Below are positions 51,734-59,940 of a DNA stretch of 64,000 bases, in pieces (positions within the stretch are counted from its first letter, which is position 1; every line of letters begins with the position of its first letter). The position numbers were made by a program, and so were the translations under genes. The stretch is taken from NCBI GenBank assembly GCA_965267505.1, contig OZ254081.1, positions 2,108,001 to 2,172,000 of the forward strand, in the 5' to 3' direction. This DNA is from JANQHS01 sp965267505 (lineage in GTDB: Bacteria; Bacteroidota; Bacteroidia; Cytophagales; CCMP332). Under the pieces are notes generated by a model. The model was given only the letters and a program-made list of their open reading frames with translations, was not told the DNA's origin and made no database searches.

Positions 51734-54280
51734 TTATTGAATAAGGATCTTTTTAGAAACTTGAGAGGTACCAGATTTAACAGTTACGAAATAGATTCCT
51801 GGGTTAATGTCCAAGCTTGAAAGTGGGATGGTTACCTCAACATTGAAGGCACTCAATTCACCTTCCGAAGAGTAGACCTCTTTTCCTTCAACGTTGGATA
51901 TCTGAATGCTGGCATCTTCTTGCAAGCCACCGACATTGATCTTTACAAACTCGCTGGCAGGGTTTGGATAAGTAAGGATCTCCAAACCACCATTTTTTGC
52001 ATAAGTTCCAAATCCTGAGATGCCTTTCGAAAGTAGGTCTACAGACCAAATTCCTCTACCATAGGTTCCCGCATAAAGTCTTTCACCGGCTTCATAGATT
52101 TCAAGTTCTCTAACTGAAACGTTTGGAAGTCCTTTGCTAAAGGGAACAAAGGTTCCTGTGCTATCATTTTGGACATATACTCCAATCTCGGTACCTATGT
52201 AAACATCAGGACCAGTTGAACCTTCGTCGACTTCCACGCAATTCGCCGGTACATTAGGTAGACCTGCACTTTCGTTAGTCCATGTACTTCCCAAATCTGT
52301 GGTCTTGAAGGCTTTTGAAGAAGATGAATACCCACTTAGGGTGAACCAGATGGTTTGTCCGGTCAGGTCCTTATTGTCAAAAGCAACATAGGAAATTGAA
52401 GTAGAGTTGGAATTGGAATTTCTGATCCTAGTCCAAGTACTTCCGCCATCCTGGGATAGATAAAGGTTATTTCCTTTGGCTGCAAGGACCCTATCAGGCC
52501 ACCATTGAGAAACGGCCATGGCATTCACCTTTCCTCCAAATCCCGGAAAACCTGAAGTGTTTGCCTTGCTCCAGGAAGCTCCTCTGTTGGTTGTTTTCCA
52601 AATATTATCGTATCCTGCATAGAGGAGGTTGTCCAACCATGGGTCAATAACCATGGGGGTGGACCAAGCTCCTTGTTCAGTTATTCCCGCTGCGGACCAT
52701 CCAAAATTCCATCCACCGTCGCTGGAGTGATATAAAGTTCCAAACTGGCTAGAAGACCACATATATAGAGGGTCGCTAGGGGAAATGATACATTCGAAGC
52801 CATCTCCAAAAGTTGCTAGGTCATAGGTGCCACTCAAGTTCCGGAATGTTCCGTTATCCTGATTTCCCATCAAAAGATCACCTTGATTGTGCTGGCTTAA
52901 ACCTATCTTGTAGGATTGTGTAATGGCAAGGGTATTACTTAGGTCTACGTAGTCAATCCCATTGTCTTTTGAGCGAAAAAGCCCCCCATCATTACAGGCA
53001 TAAAGTTTTCCATTTGGGTGAAACTCGAGTTCATGGCAATCCGCATGAGCAAAATCCGAACCTTGTCCGCTTTGATTACTACTGGGAGTCCAAGTGGTTC
53101 CGTTGTCCGTTGTTCTCCAAACATTTACACCGCCAACGAAGATCATGTTTTCGTCGGTTGGGGATACAGCTATGGCCAGGTCATACCAACCCTGACCACC
53201 CACATCGGATCCGTCTGAGGCCCAACCTAATAAGTTGGGGTTAGAGGTACCATGAACCTGAACGAATGATGCTCCGGAATCCGAAGAAACGACCACTCCT
53301 CTACAGCCATTATTGGCGGCATTGGATCCCACTGCGTATACTTTAGCAGGGTTGGCAGGAGTCACTGCGATCTCAAGTCGGTTTACTCCTCCAAGGATCA
53401 CGCTTTGCGACCAGGTTTCACCTCCATCGGTTGAACGGAAGAAAGAAGTACCGGCGGCATAGACATAATTGGTGTCTCCGGGCATGTACAAAATATCTTT
53501 TACTGAACTGGATTGAACCCTTCTCCAGGATGCTCCTGCATCGGTAGTTTTATAAACACCGTCTCCTGTTGCAGTCATTAAAACATTTGGATTCTCAGGG
53601 TTGATTATGATTCTACCGGTTTCCTTATTCTGAAGAACAGTGTACTGTAATCCAGTGGTATCCCAGGAATTTCCACCATTGGTGGACTTTAGTATACCCA
53701 TTGAGCGGGTATCGCCTCCATCACGATCTCCGGTAGCCAAATAAAGGATCTGTGGATTTGTGGGATCAATTGCCATATCTGATGCTCCAAGAGAAGGAAG
53801 CGTATCCGTAAGAACATTGAAAGTGGCTCCTTCGTCCAGGGTTTTCCAGACTCCTCCACCAGGAGATCCGACGTAAAAGATATTTGAATCACTTGGATGA
53901 AATTCAATGAAGTTCAATCTACCCATACCGGCAGAACCAAAATTCCCAACCACGAAGGGTCCATCTGAACTCCAGGTTGGCCAATTGCTAGTTCTGAATT
54001 GAGCATTCGGTTGATTATATTTTCTGTATTCTTTTAAGTTGTGATCAGGTTCAGGAAAGGAACCATCAGGCATTAGACGAGTAGCATGTAAATACTCCCA
54101 GCGGCTGTATTGCTTCCAAAGCGGATTGGTGCTTCCATTGGGATTAAAATACCTGTTTTGAGAATATTCTTTTATTTCATCGAAGGACTTACCCTGATTA
54201 AGAAGTTCAGTCCACTCTTGAGCAAAAGAGATCTGAGATAACAGAATTAGAGAAAGGAAAAAATTGAAAACTTTCTTCAT
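51734..54280 (-). CDS. T9SS-secreted propeller protein with sorting domain (paralogue B)
   Basis: 848-residue homologue of paralogue A and first gene of the pair. Signal MKKVFNFFLSLILLSQISFA, sortilin/BNR-type repeats (GGVWKTLDEGATF, STNGGNSWD, TTDAGASWRR, STDGGETWSQ, SQDGGSTWTR), and a C-terminal type A sorting domain (ILTYPNPASEFVKINVGG to PGIYFVTVKSGTSQVSKKILIQ). Both paralogues begin the mature region alike (W-LL/LFY...F-EI...LNPNGS-type, then SRWEY). A promoter with both -33 and -7 elements lies upstream (54303-54336). Tandem duplication is the simplest origin. Confidence 0.9.
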   Translation of the reverse strand: MKKVFNFFLSLILLSQISFAQEWTELLNQGKSFDEIKEYSQNRYFNPNGSTNPLWKQYSRWEYLHATRLMPDGSFPEPDHNLKEYRKYNQPNAQFRTSNWPTWSSDGPFVVGNFGSAGMGRLNFIEFHPSDSNIFYVGSPGGGVWKTLDEGATFNVLTDTLPSLGASDMAIDPTNPQILYLATGDRDGGDTRSMGILKSTNGGNSWDTTGLQYTVLQNKETGRIIINPENPNVLMTATGDGVYKTTDAGASWRRVQSSSVKDILYMPGDTNYVYAAGTSFFRSTDGGETWSQSVILGGVNRLEIAVTPANPAKVYAVGSNAANNGCRGVVVSSDSGASFVQVHGTSNPNLLGWASDGSDVGGQGWYDLAIAVSPTDENMIFVGGVNVWRTTDNGTTWTPSSNQSGQGSDFAHADCHELEFHPNGKLYACNDGGLFRSKDNGIDYVDLSNTLAITQSYKIGLSQHNQGDLLMGNQDNGTFRNLSGTYDLATFGDGFECIISPSDPLYMWSSSQFGTLYHSSDGGWNFGWSAAGITEQGAWSTPMVIDPWLDNLLYAGYDNIWKTTNRGASWSKANTSGFPGFGGKVNAMAVSQWWPDRVLAAKGNNLYLSQDGGSTWTRIRNSNSNSTSISYVAFDNKDLTGQTIWFTLSGYSSSSKAFKTTDLGSTWTNESAGLPNVPANCVEVDEGSTGPDVYIGTEIGVYVQNDSTGTFVPFSKGLPNVSVRELEIYEAGERLYAGTYGRGIWSVDLLSKGISGFGTYAKNGGLEILTYPNPASEFVKINVGGLQEDASIQISNVEGKEVYSSEGELSAFNVEVTIPLSSLDINPGIYFVTVKSGTSQVSKKILIQ

Positions 54281-54302
54281 CGTTTAATTTTTGTCTATAA
54301 CA

Positions 54303-54336
54303 CAAAAATAATAAGCTCTGTTTGTTGAGCGCCAAA
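54303..54336 (-). promoter_or_regulatory. Promoter of the T9SS paralogue pair (TTTG - 22 nt - TATTTTTG)
   Basis: On the minus strand TTTG (54336-54333) is followed after 22 nt by an exact TATTTTTG (54310-54303), 22 nt before the ATG at 54280. It is the best two-element match to the Bacteroidota consensus found in the window. Confidence 0.55.
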
Positions 54337-54422
54337 CTTTTATGTGGAAAGAGAATTGGTCGTCGGCTTGTCAATTCCACATCTAAATGTTTTCCTTTAC
54401 CGAAACCATTAAAAAAGAGCCC

Positions 54423-55400
54423 ATGAGGTCCATTTTTTTACACTTTTCGCTTTTCCTAATGATCGTTTCCTGCGTACCCCAAAAAAAGTACGATGCTTTA
54501 CTAAAGGAAAAAGTCGCTCTTGGAGCTCAGGAACAGACTTTGCAGCAACAGCTTGATGATGCCAACGCAGAGTTGGCCAGGCTGGAGGGAGAAAACAAAG
54601 ATGCTAACTCAAAAAACAAGTCGCTTGAGGAGCAAATGATTGCAGCCCAGGAAGAGCGAGCTCAAGTACAAAATCAATATGACGAATTAGAGAAAACCAG
54701 CAATAGGTTGAAGGAAGATTATAAAAAGTTGCTTGAGTCCTCTACAGCTAAATCAAGCCAGCTTGCAAAGGATCTGGCGGAAAAAGAAAAAGCCTTGCTT
54801 GACCTTGAAGAGTCATTGATGGAGTCGCAGAAAAAAATGGATACCCTTTTACTGGATCTCCAGGCCAGGGAAAGAAGAGTTATGGAATTGCAGGGAGTAC
54901 TTGATCAAAAGGATTCCTCAGTTCAGGCTATGAAGAACTCCATTTCGGAAGCTCTACTTGCTTTTGAAGGGTCTGATCTGCAGGTCGAGGTGAAAAATGG
55001 AAAGGTTTACGTCTCTATGGCTTCTAAGCTTCTTTTTAAAACCGGGAGCGTTCAGGTAGACTCAAAAGGAGAGGAAGCGATCAAAAAATTGGCAGGCGTT
55101 ATTAAAGACAAAAGAGATTTCGAGATCATAGTTGAAGGCCATACGGATGATGTACCCATCTCCAAGAATAGCAAGTACCTACAGGATAATTGGGATCTAA
55201 GTGTGTTAAGAGCAACTGCGGTAACAAGGATCCTAAGAAAGAACGGCGTTCCAGCTCAAAGGATCAGTCCGGCAGGTCGAGGACCGTTTCATCCAGTAGA
55301 CAAAGCAAAAACCCCGGAAGCAAGGCAGAAAAATAGAAGGACCGAGATCATCCTTACTCCTGATCTTGATGAATTGTATGATGTGATCAAGACGGATTAA
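54423..55400 (+). CDS. Coiled-coil OmpA-family lipoprotein
   Basis: 325-residue peptidoglycan-binding lipoprotein. ATG 54423 is chosen because it starts a lipoprotein signal (MRSIFLHFSLFLMIVSC, lipobox IVSC); the frame extends 12 codons further upstream without sense as a signal. Residues about 30-180 are a continuous coiled coil rich in Glu, Lys and Gln. Residues about 210-320 are an OmpA domain (LLFKTGSVQVDSKGEEAIKKLA, VEGHTDDVPI, RQKNRRTEIIL). It is likely a periplasm-spanning tether between outer membrane and cell wall. Its stop interlocks with the ABC ATPase stop (TTAA). Confidence 0.9.
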   Translation: MRSIFLHFSLFLMIVSCVPQKKYDALLKEKVALGAQEQTLQQQLDDANAELARLEGENKDANSKNKSLEEQMIAAQEERAQVQNQYDELEKTSNRLKEDYKKLLESSTAKSSQLAKDLAEKEKALLDLEESLMESQKKMDTLLLDLQARERRVMELQGVLDQKDSSVQAMKNSISEALLAFEGSDLQVEVKNGKVYVSMASKLLFKTGSVQVDSKGEEAIKKLAGVIKDKRDFEIIVEGHTDDVPISKNSKYLQDNWDLSVLRATAVTRILRKNGVPAQRISPAGRGPFHPVDKAKTPEARQKNRRTEIILTPDLDELYDVIKTD

Positions 55401-56053
55401 TAGATCAGTCCGTCCCTGATGGTCATTTGTCGGTCTGCCTGTTTGGCCAGATCCTCGTTATGGGTTACCACCACAATGGTCTGGTTTAATTCCTCTCTCA
55501 ATTTGAAGAAAAGTTTGTGAAGTTCCTGGGCATTTGCTGAGTCTAGATTTCCTGAAGGTTCATCAGCAAAAATTATGGATGGGTTATTTGCCAATGCTCT
55601 GGCAACCGCGGTCCTCTGTTGTTCTCCCCCTGAAAGCTCTGCTGGTTTGTGTTCTAACCGGGGTTCTAAACCAAGAAGGGAAATCACATTTTCCATTCTT
55701 TTATGAACCTGGCCTAATTCTTCACCGGCAATTAGTCCTGGAAGACAAATGTTTTCAAGACAATTTAGTTCGGGAAGAAGGTTGTGGAACTGGAAAACGA
55801 AACCTATGTTCTTATTTCTGAAATCTGCCAGGGCCTGGTTCTTCAGACCATTAATTGGCTCTCCCATGATTTCAACGCCCCCGCTATCTGCTTGGTCCAA
55901 GGTGCCAAGAATATGAAGAAGTGTACTCTTTCCTGCACCAGAGGCACCCACTAGGGAAACCACCTCCCCCTGATCAACTTCAAAATCTACTCCTTTCAGT
56001 ACCTGGAGCTTTCCGTATGATTTTTCTATTCCCTTAGCCTTGATCGCTTTCAT
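55397..56053 (-). CDS. lolD: Lipoprotein-releasing ABC ATPase, LolD type
   Basis: 218-residue ATPase. Walker A GASGAGKSTLLHILG, Q-loop VFQFHNLLPEL, signature LSGGEQQRTAVARA, Walker B IIFADEPSGNLD and His switch VVTHNEDLA are intact. The IGFVFQFHNLLPELNCLENICLPG segment is typical of LolD. ATG 56053 is preferred to a TTG at 56062, which falls in the promoter box. LolD works with LolC/E permeases to release lipoproteins to LolA. No LolC/E gene is adjacent, so the LolD role is inferred from the sequence class. Confidence 0.85.
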   Translation of the reverse strand: MKAIKAKGIEKSYGKLQVLKGVDFEVDQGEVVSLVGASGAGKSTLLHILGTLDQADSGGVEIMGEPINGLKNQALADFRNKNIGFVFQFHNLLPELNCLENICLPGLIAGEELGQVHKRMENVISLLGLEPRLEHKPAELSGGEQQRTAVARALANNPSIIFADEPSGNLDSANAQELHKLFFKLREELNQTIVVVTHNEDLAKQADRQMTIRDGLIY

Positions 56054-56059
56054 CGATGC

Positions 56060-56067
56060 CAAAATTA
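56060..56067 (-). promoter_or_regulatory. -7 promoter box TAATTTTG for lolD
   Basis: Exact TAnnTTTG ending 6 nt before the ATG at 56053. It overlaps the alternative TTG start at 56062-56060, which excludes that start if the box is used. Confidence 0.5.
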
Positions 56068-56142
56068 ATCCTTTGAAGGGAATCGAAAATGTTGAAAATC
56101 CTTTCCAAAAGATTTAGTTTGGCGGTCTCAAATTCGATCCTC

Positions 56143-57354
56143 ATGAATGTTCACGAATATCAGGCAAAAGACATCCTAAAACAATACGGTGTACCCATCC
56201 AGGATGGTGGAGTTGCAGACTCTCCTGAAAGGGCTGTTGAAACTGCCAAAAAGGTTAAAGCTGATACCAACACTCCCATTTTCGTTGTGAAAGCTCAGAT
56301 CCACGCAGGGGGTAGGGGAAAAGGGAAGATCAAAGGCACCGAGCAAAGAGGTGTGTCAATTGCCAAAAATGTTGATGAGGTAAAAGAGATCGCAAAGAAT
56401 TTATTGGGTAATACGCTTATCACCCATCAAACCGGGCCGGCAGGAAAAACTGTCCATAAGGTTTTCATCGGTCAGGATGTCTATTATCCCGGACCTTCAG
56501 ATCATAAAGAATTTTATATCAGCATCCTTCTGGATAGAGCAAAATCGTGCAATGTGATTATGGCTTCTTCAGAGGGGGGAGTGGATATTGAGGAGGTTGC
56601 GGCTAACACTCCCGAGAAGATCGTAAAAGAATGGATCGATCCTGTTACAGGTCTTTTGCCATTTCAGGCAAGAAAGGTTGCTTTCAACCTTGGGCTGTCT
56701 GGGGCTGCATTTAAGGATATGACCAAGTTCCTTTTAAAGCTTTACACAGCTTATGAAGGAACCGATGCTTCCATGATGGAAATTAACCCTGCTCTAAAAA
56801 CTTCGGATGATAAGATCATAGCTGTAGATGCCAAGGTTAATTTCGACGACAATGCCATGTTTCGTCATGCACCAATTGCCGAACTAAGAGACAAGACCGA
56901 GGAAGATCCCTTGGAAGTAGAGGCAAGTGAGGCAGACCTTAATTACATCAAGCTTGATGGAAATGTAGGCTGTATGGTGAATGGAGCTGGCCTTGCAATG
57001 GCTACTATGGATATCATCAAACTTTCTGGTGGAGAGCCCGCAAACTTCCTCGATGTTGGAGGAGGAGCTAACGCTCAAACCGTTGAAGCTGGATTTAGGA
57101 TCATCTTGAAGGACCCAAATGTAAAAGCTATCCTGATCAACATCTTCGGAGGTATAGTACGAGGAGACAGGGTTGCCAATGGTGTAGTAGAAGCCTATAA
57201 GAAGATCGGAAATATCTCAGTTCCAATTATTGTTCGTCTTCAGGGAACCAATGCCGAAGAAGGTGCCAAGATCATCGAAGAATCTGGCCTTGAAGTTCGC
57301 TCTGCAATTGCATTGAGCGAGGCAGCAGAAAGGGTTAAAGAGGTTCTTGCCTGA
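56143..57354 (+). CDS. sucC: Succinyl-CoA synthetase (ADP-forming) beta subunit
   Basis: 403-residue beta subunit of the TCA-cycle enzyme that makes ATP from succinyl-CoA. ATG 56143 gives the family-typical start MNVHEYQAKDILKQYGVP; the frame is open to 56089, but those 18 codons have no counterpart in the family. ATP-grasp domain (VVKAQIHAGGRGKGKIKG, EINPALKT), then the ligase domain (GCMVNGAGLAMATMDIIKLSGGEPANFLDVGGGA, INIFGGIVRGDRVANGVVEA). sucD is not adjacent, unlike in many genomes, though the two are often separate in Bacteroidota. A near-consensus -7 box (TTAGTTTG, 56114-56121) precedes it. Confidence 0.96.
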   Translation: MNVHEYQAKDILKQYGVPIQDGGVADSPERAVETAKKVKADTNTPIFVVKAQIHAGGRGKGKIKGTEQRGVSIAKNVDEVKEIAKNLLGNTLITHQTGPAGKTVHKVFIGQDVYYPGPSDHKEFYISILLDRAKSCNVIMASSEGGVDIEEVAANTPEKIVKEWIDPVTGLLPFQARKVAFNLGLSGAAFKDMTKFLLKLYTAYEGTDASMMEINPALKTSDDKIIAVDAKVNFDDNAMFRHAPIAELRDKTEEDPLEVEASEADLNYIKLDGNVGCMVNGAGLAMATMDIIKLSGGEPANFLDVGGGANAQTVEAGFRIILKDPNVKAILINIFGGIVRGDRVANGVVEAYKKIGNISVPIIVRLQGTNAEEGAKIIEESGLEVRSAIALSEAAERVKEVLA

Positions 57355-59772
57355 TCAGGAATCAGCTGATAAACTATCAACAGGATTTACGGTTGCAGCT
57401 CGTAGGGCTTGAACCCCTACCGTAACCATGGCTATTACCCACGCGATCAATCCGGCCAACAAATATGTGGCCCAGGATATATCGATCCTGTATGCAAAAT
57501 CTTCCAACCAGGAGCTAAGGCTATAATGTGAAACGGGTAGGGCTATCACAAAGCTCACCAAGATCAGGATAAAAAACTCACGACTCAAAAGAACAACAAG
57601 GCTGCCTTCAGAAGCTCCCAACACCTTCCTTATTCCAATCTCTTTGGTCCTTTGTTCGGCGGTGAATGCTGTCAGTCCAAGTAGTCCCAGGCAGGCTACC
57701 AGGATAGCAAATATTGAAAAGGTGGATATCACCTTAGACATGATATTCTCTGTTCTGTAAAGTGCGTCTAGATTTTCATCCAGGAAATAATATTCAAAAG
57801 GAATCTCTGGAAAGAACTCGCCCAAAACGTTTTGGGTATGTTTGATGGTCTCAGCATAGCTTCTTCCATCAAAACGAACAGCCAGGTAGGTTCCTCCCAT
57901 CCCGAAATGATAGACACGAGGCCCTTCAATTACAACAGGAGTCACCAAATGATGCAAGGAAGCAAAATTGAAATCCTTGGCAACACCAACGATCTGCAAA
58001 CCTCTGCCTCCTCTTTTGGTTATGCGCTTGTTTATGGCTGCCTCTTCACTTTCCCATCCCAGGTGTTTTACAAGGGTCTGGTTTATTATCGCCGGAATAA
58101 AGCTTGTATCCCTTTTGTTTCTTGAGAAATCGTTGCCCGCAACCAATTCAATCCCATATGCTTTGGCGAAATTTTCTCCTCCTCCCAGGAAAGCAACTTG
58201 TTGAGCTTCTGTGAATCCCTGAAAAGTATAGTTATCTGTTTGATGACCATCTCCTAACATATAAGCACTTGTTGTGATCTCCTGGATACCTGGATTATCC
58301 ACAAGCTTTTTCCTCATGGCGTCCCACTTGGAGATCTCCAGGCCATTGTTAAAAGGAACGATCAGGACCTGCTCCTTATCAAAGCCGAGTCTTGCTTCCT
58401 GTAGGTATTTCAGCTGCTGGAATGCAACCACGGTTCCTGAGATCAGGATTATAGAAATAGCAAATTGAAGGACCACCAACATGGACCTAAGGTTTACTTT
58501 CCGATTTACGGCCGTTACATTGCTCTTTAAAACCTTTATTGGTTGAAAGCTTGACAGGTAAAGGGCTGGATAGATACCTGAAATGATGCCCACTAGGATC
58601 CAAATCGCCAAAAAGCTAAGAATCATTTGAGGATCGAAAATGAAATTGTGGCTGAAAGCCTTTCCTGAAAATGAGTTGAATGATTTTAGTAAAAGCTCTG
58701 AGGCTATGAGTGCCAGGAATAATGCAATAAAGGTTTGGAAAAGGGTTTCTCCCATAAATTGGAAGATGAGCTGATTCTTGTAAGCCCCCAACACCTTCCT
58801 CATTCCAACTTCTCTTGCTCTCCTTGCAGTTCGCGCCGTTGCTAGGTTTACGAAATTCACACAGGCAATGATCAGAACCAAAGCGGCGATGATCGAGAAT
58901 ATATAGATGTAGGTAATATCCGAATTCGGATGCATCTCGAAATCAAGGTTTGATTTCAGGTGGATGTCGGTAAGGGGAAAGAGATAAAGCGAAGAGACGT
59001 CCTGGATGTTCTCAGGAAAGTACTTCTTGATCAGATCTGGAAAGCGTTCCTCAAGTTCCATGGGTTCAACGCCTGGTTTTAGCTTGATATAGGTCCAGGC
59101 AGGATTCCAATAATAGTTTCGGAACATCCATCGGGAATTTTGGTTCCTTGGAATTGTTGCCATACTAACAAGAACATCAAATTCCAGGTGGCTTGAGTTT
59201 TTTAGTTTTCCCAGTACACCGGTCACCTTCATCGATTCGCCCCAAAAATTATTTGACTCAATGAATTTGCCTAGTGGGTTTTCATCTCCGAAGTATTTTT
59301 TGGCTGCTTCTTGGGTTAGGATTATGGAATTTGGCTCATCCAGAGCCGTCTCCCTGTCGCCCATGGCCATTGGAAAATCAAATACATCAAAAAGAGTGGA
59401 GTCAACCAGATAAAGGTTTTTCTCTACATAACTCTGATCACCAACCCTCAAGACAAATTTTGGGCTTTGAAAATTGAAGAAACGAGTTTGATTTTCGATA
59501 AGATCATTGTGGTCGTGCATTAGGGTTGTGCCCGTAGGGACAGGCACGCTGGCAGAGTTTTCACCTCCTCCTTCAGAAGCAATGATCTCACATACCCTGT
59601 AGATCCGATTATTATCTGCATAATGCTTCTCGTAACTAAGCTCATCTCCGATGAATAAAACAATCAAGATAAAACAGGTCAGGCCTAGGGTTAGCCCCAA
59701 AATGTTCAAAAAGGAATAGAACCTGTCGTTCAGGATATTCCTCAGGGCAACCATTATATAGTTTTTAATCAT
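57355..59772 (-). CDS. ABC transporter permease, MacB/FtsX type
   Basis: 805-residue inner-membrane protein with the Bacteroidota double-FtsX layout. One N-terminal helix (SFLNILGLTLGLTCFILIVLF) is followed by a periplasmic MacB-PCD domain (about 45-250) and an FtsX helix set starting near 285 (TYIYIFSIIAALVLIIACVNFVNLATARTARRAREVGMRKVLGA). A second N-terminal-like helix and periplasmic domain follow (about 430-650), then the last FtsX set (FAILVACLGLLGLTAFTAEQRTKEIGIRKVLGASE). Such proteins transmit force and do not form a channel. No ATPase gene is adjacent; candidates in the window are 32027-32716 and 55397-56053. Confidence 0.9.
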   Translation of the reverse strand: MIKNYIMVALRNILNDRFYSFLNILGLTLGLTCFILIVLFIGDELSYEKHYADNNRIYRVCEIIASEGGGENSASVPVPTGTTLMHDHNDLIENQTRFFNFQSPKFVLRVGDQSYVEKNLYLVDSTLFDVFDFPMAMGDRETALDEPNSIILTQEAAKKYFGDENPLGKFIESNNFWGESMKVTGVLGKLKNSSHLEFDVLVSMATIPRNQNSRWMFRNYYWNPAWTYIKLKPGVEPMELEERFPDLIKKYFPENIQDVSSLYLFPLTDIHLKSNLDFEMHPNSDITYIYIFSIIAALVLIIACVNFVNLATARTARRAREVGMRKVLGAYKNQLIFQFMGETLFQTFIALFLALIASELLLKSFNSFSGKAFSHNFIFDPQMILSFLAIWILVGIISGIYPALYLSSFQPIKVLKSNVTAVNRKVNLRSMLVVLQFAISIILISGTVVAFQQLKYLQEARLGFDKEQVLIVPFNNGLEISKWDAMRKKLVDNPGIQEITTSAYMLGDGHQTDNYTFQGFTEAQQVAFLGGGENFAKAYGIELVAGNDFSRNKRDTSFIPAIINQTLVKHLGWESEEAAINKRITKRGGRGLQIVGVAKDFNFASLHHLVTPVVIEGPRVYHFGMGGTYLAVRFDGRSYAETIKHTQNVLGEFFPEIPFEYYFLDENLDALYRTENIMSKVISTFSIFAILVACLGLLGLTAFTAEQRTKEIGIRKVLGASEGSLVVLLSREFFILILVSFVIALPVSHYSLSSWLEDFAYRIDISWATYLLAGLIAWVIAMVTVGVQALRAATVNPVDSLSADS

Positions 59773-59890
59773 CAGTTTCCTTTAGAGGTCCAACCAGGAA
59801 CACAATCAATATGCCACCATGGTTAAGAAACTGAAATGCAAATACTTATACATTTTTTTCGAAAAAACTTATGTACGATTATATACACGA

Positions 59891-59922
59891 TTGTTCGATT
59901 TTATTCCCTTTTTCTAAATTGA
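59891..59922 (+). promoter_or_regulatory. Candidate promoter of the PLP-enzyme gene (TTG - 21 nt - TAAATTGA)
   Basis: TTG at 59891-59893 and a two-mismatch -7 box TAAATTGA at 59915-59922 with the usual 21-nt spacing, in the AT-rich 168-bp spacer before the ATG at 59941. Confidence 0.3.
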
Positions 59923-59940
59923 ATTCAATATTCGGGAATT

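Noticed and set aside
56089..56142. Longer sucC reading frame beginning at 56089
   Set aside because: SucC proteins begin with MN(I/V)HEYQAK, which is encoded from 56143; a near-consensus -7 box also lies inside the proposed extension.
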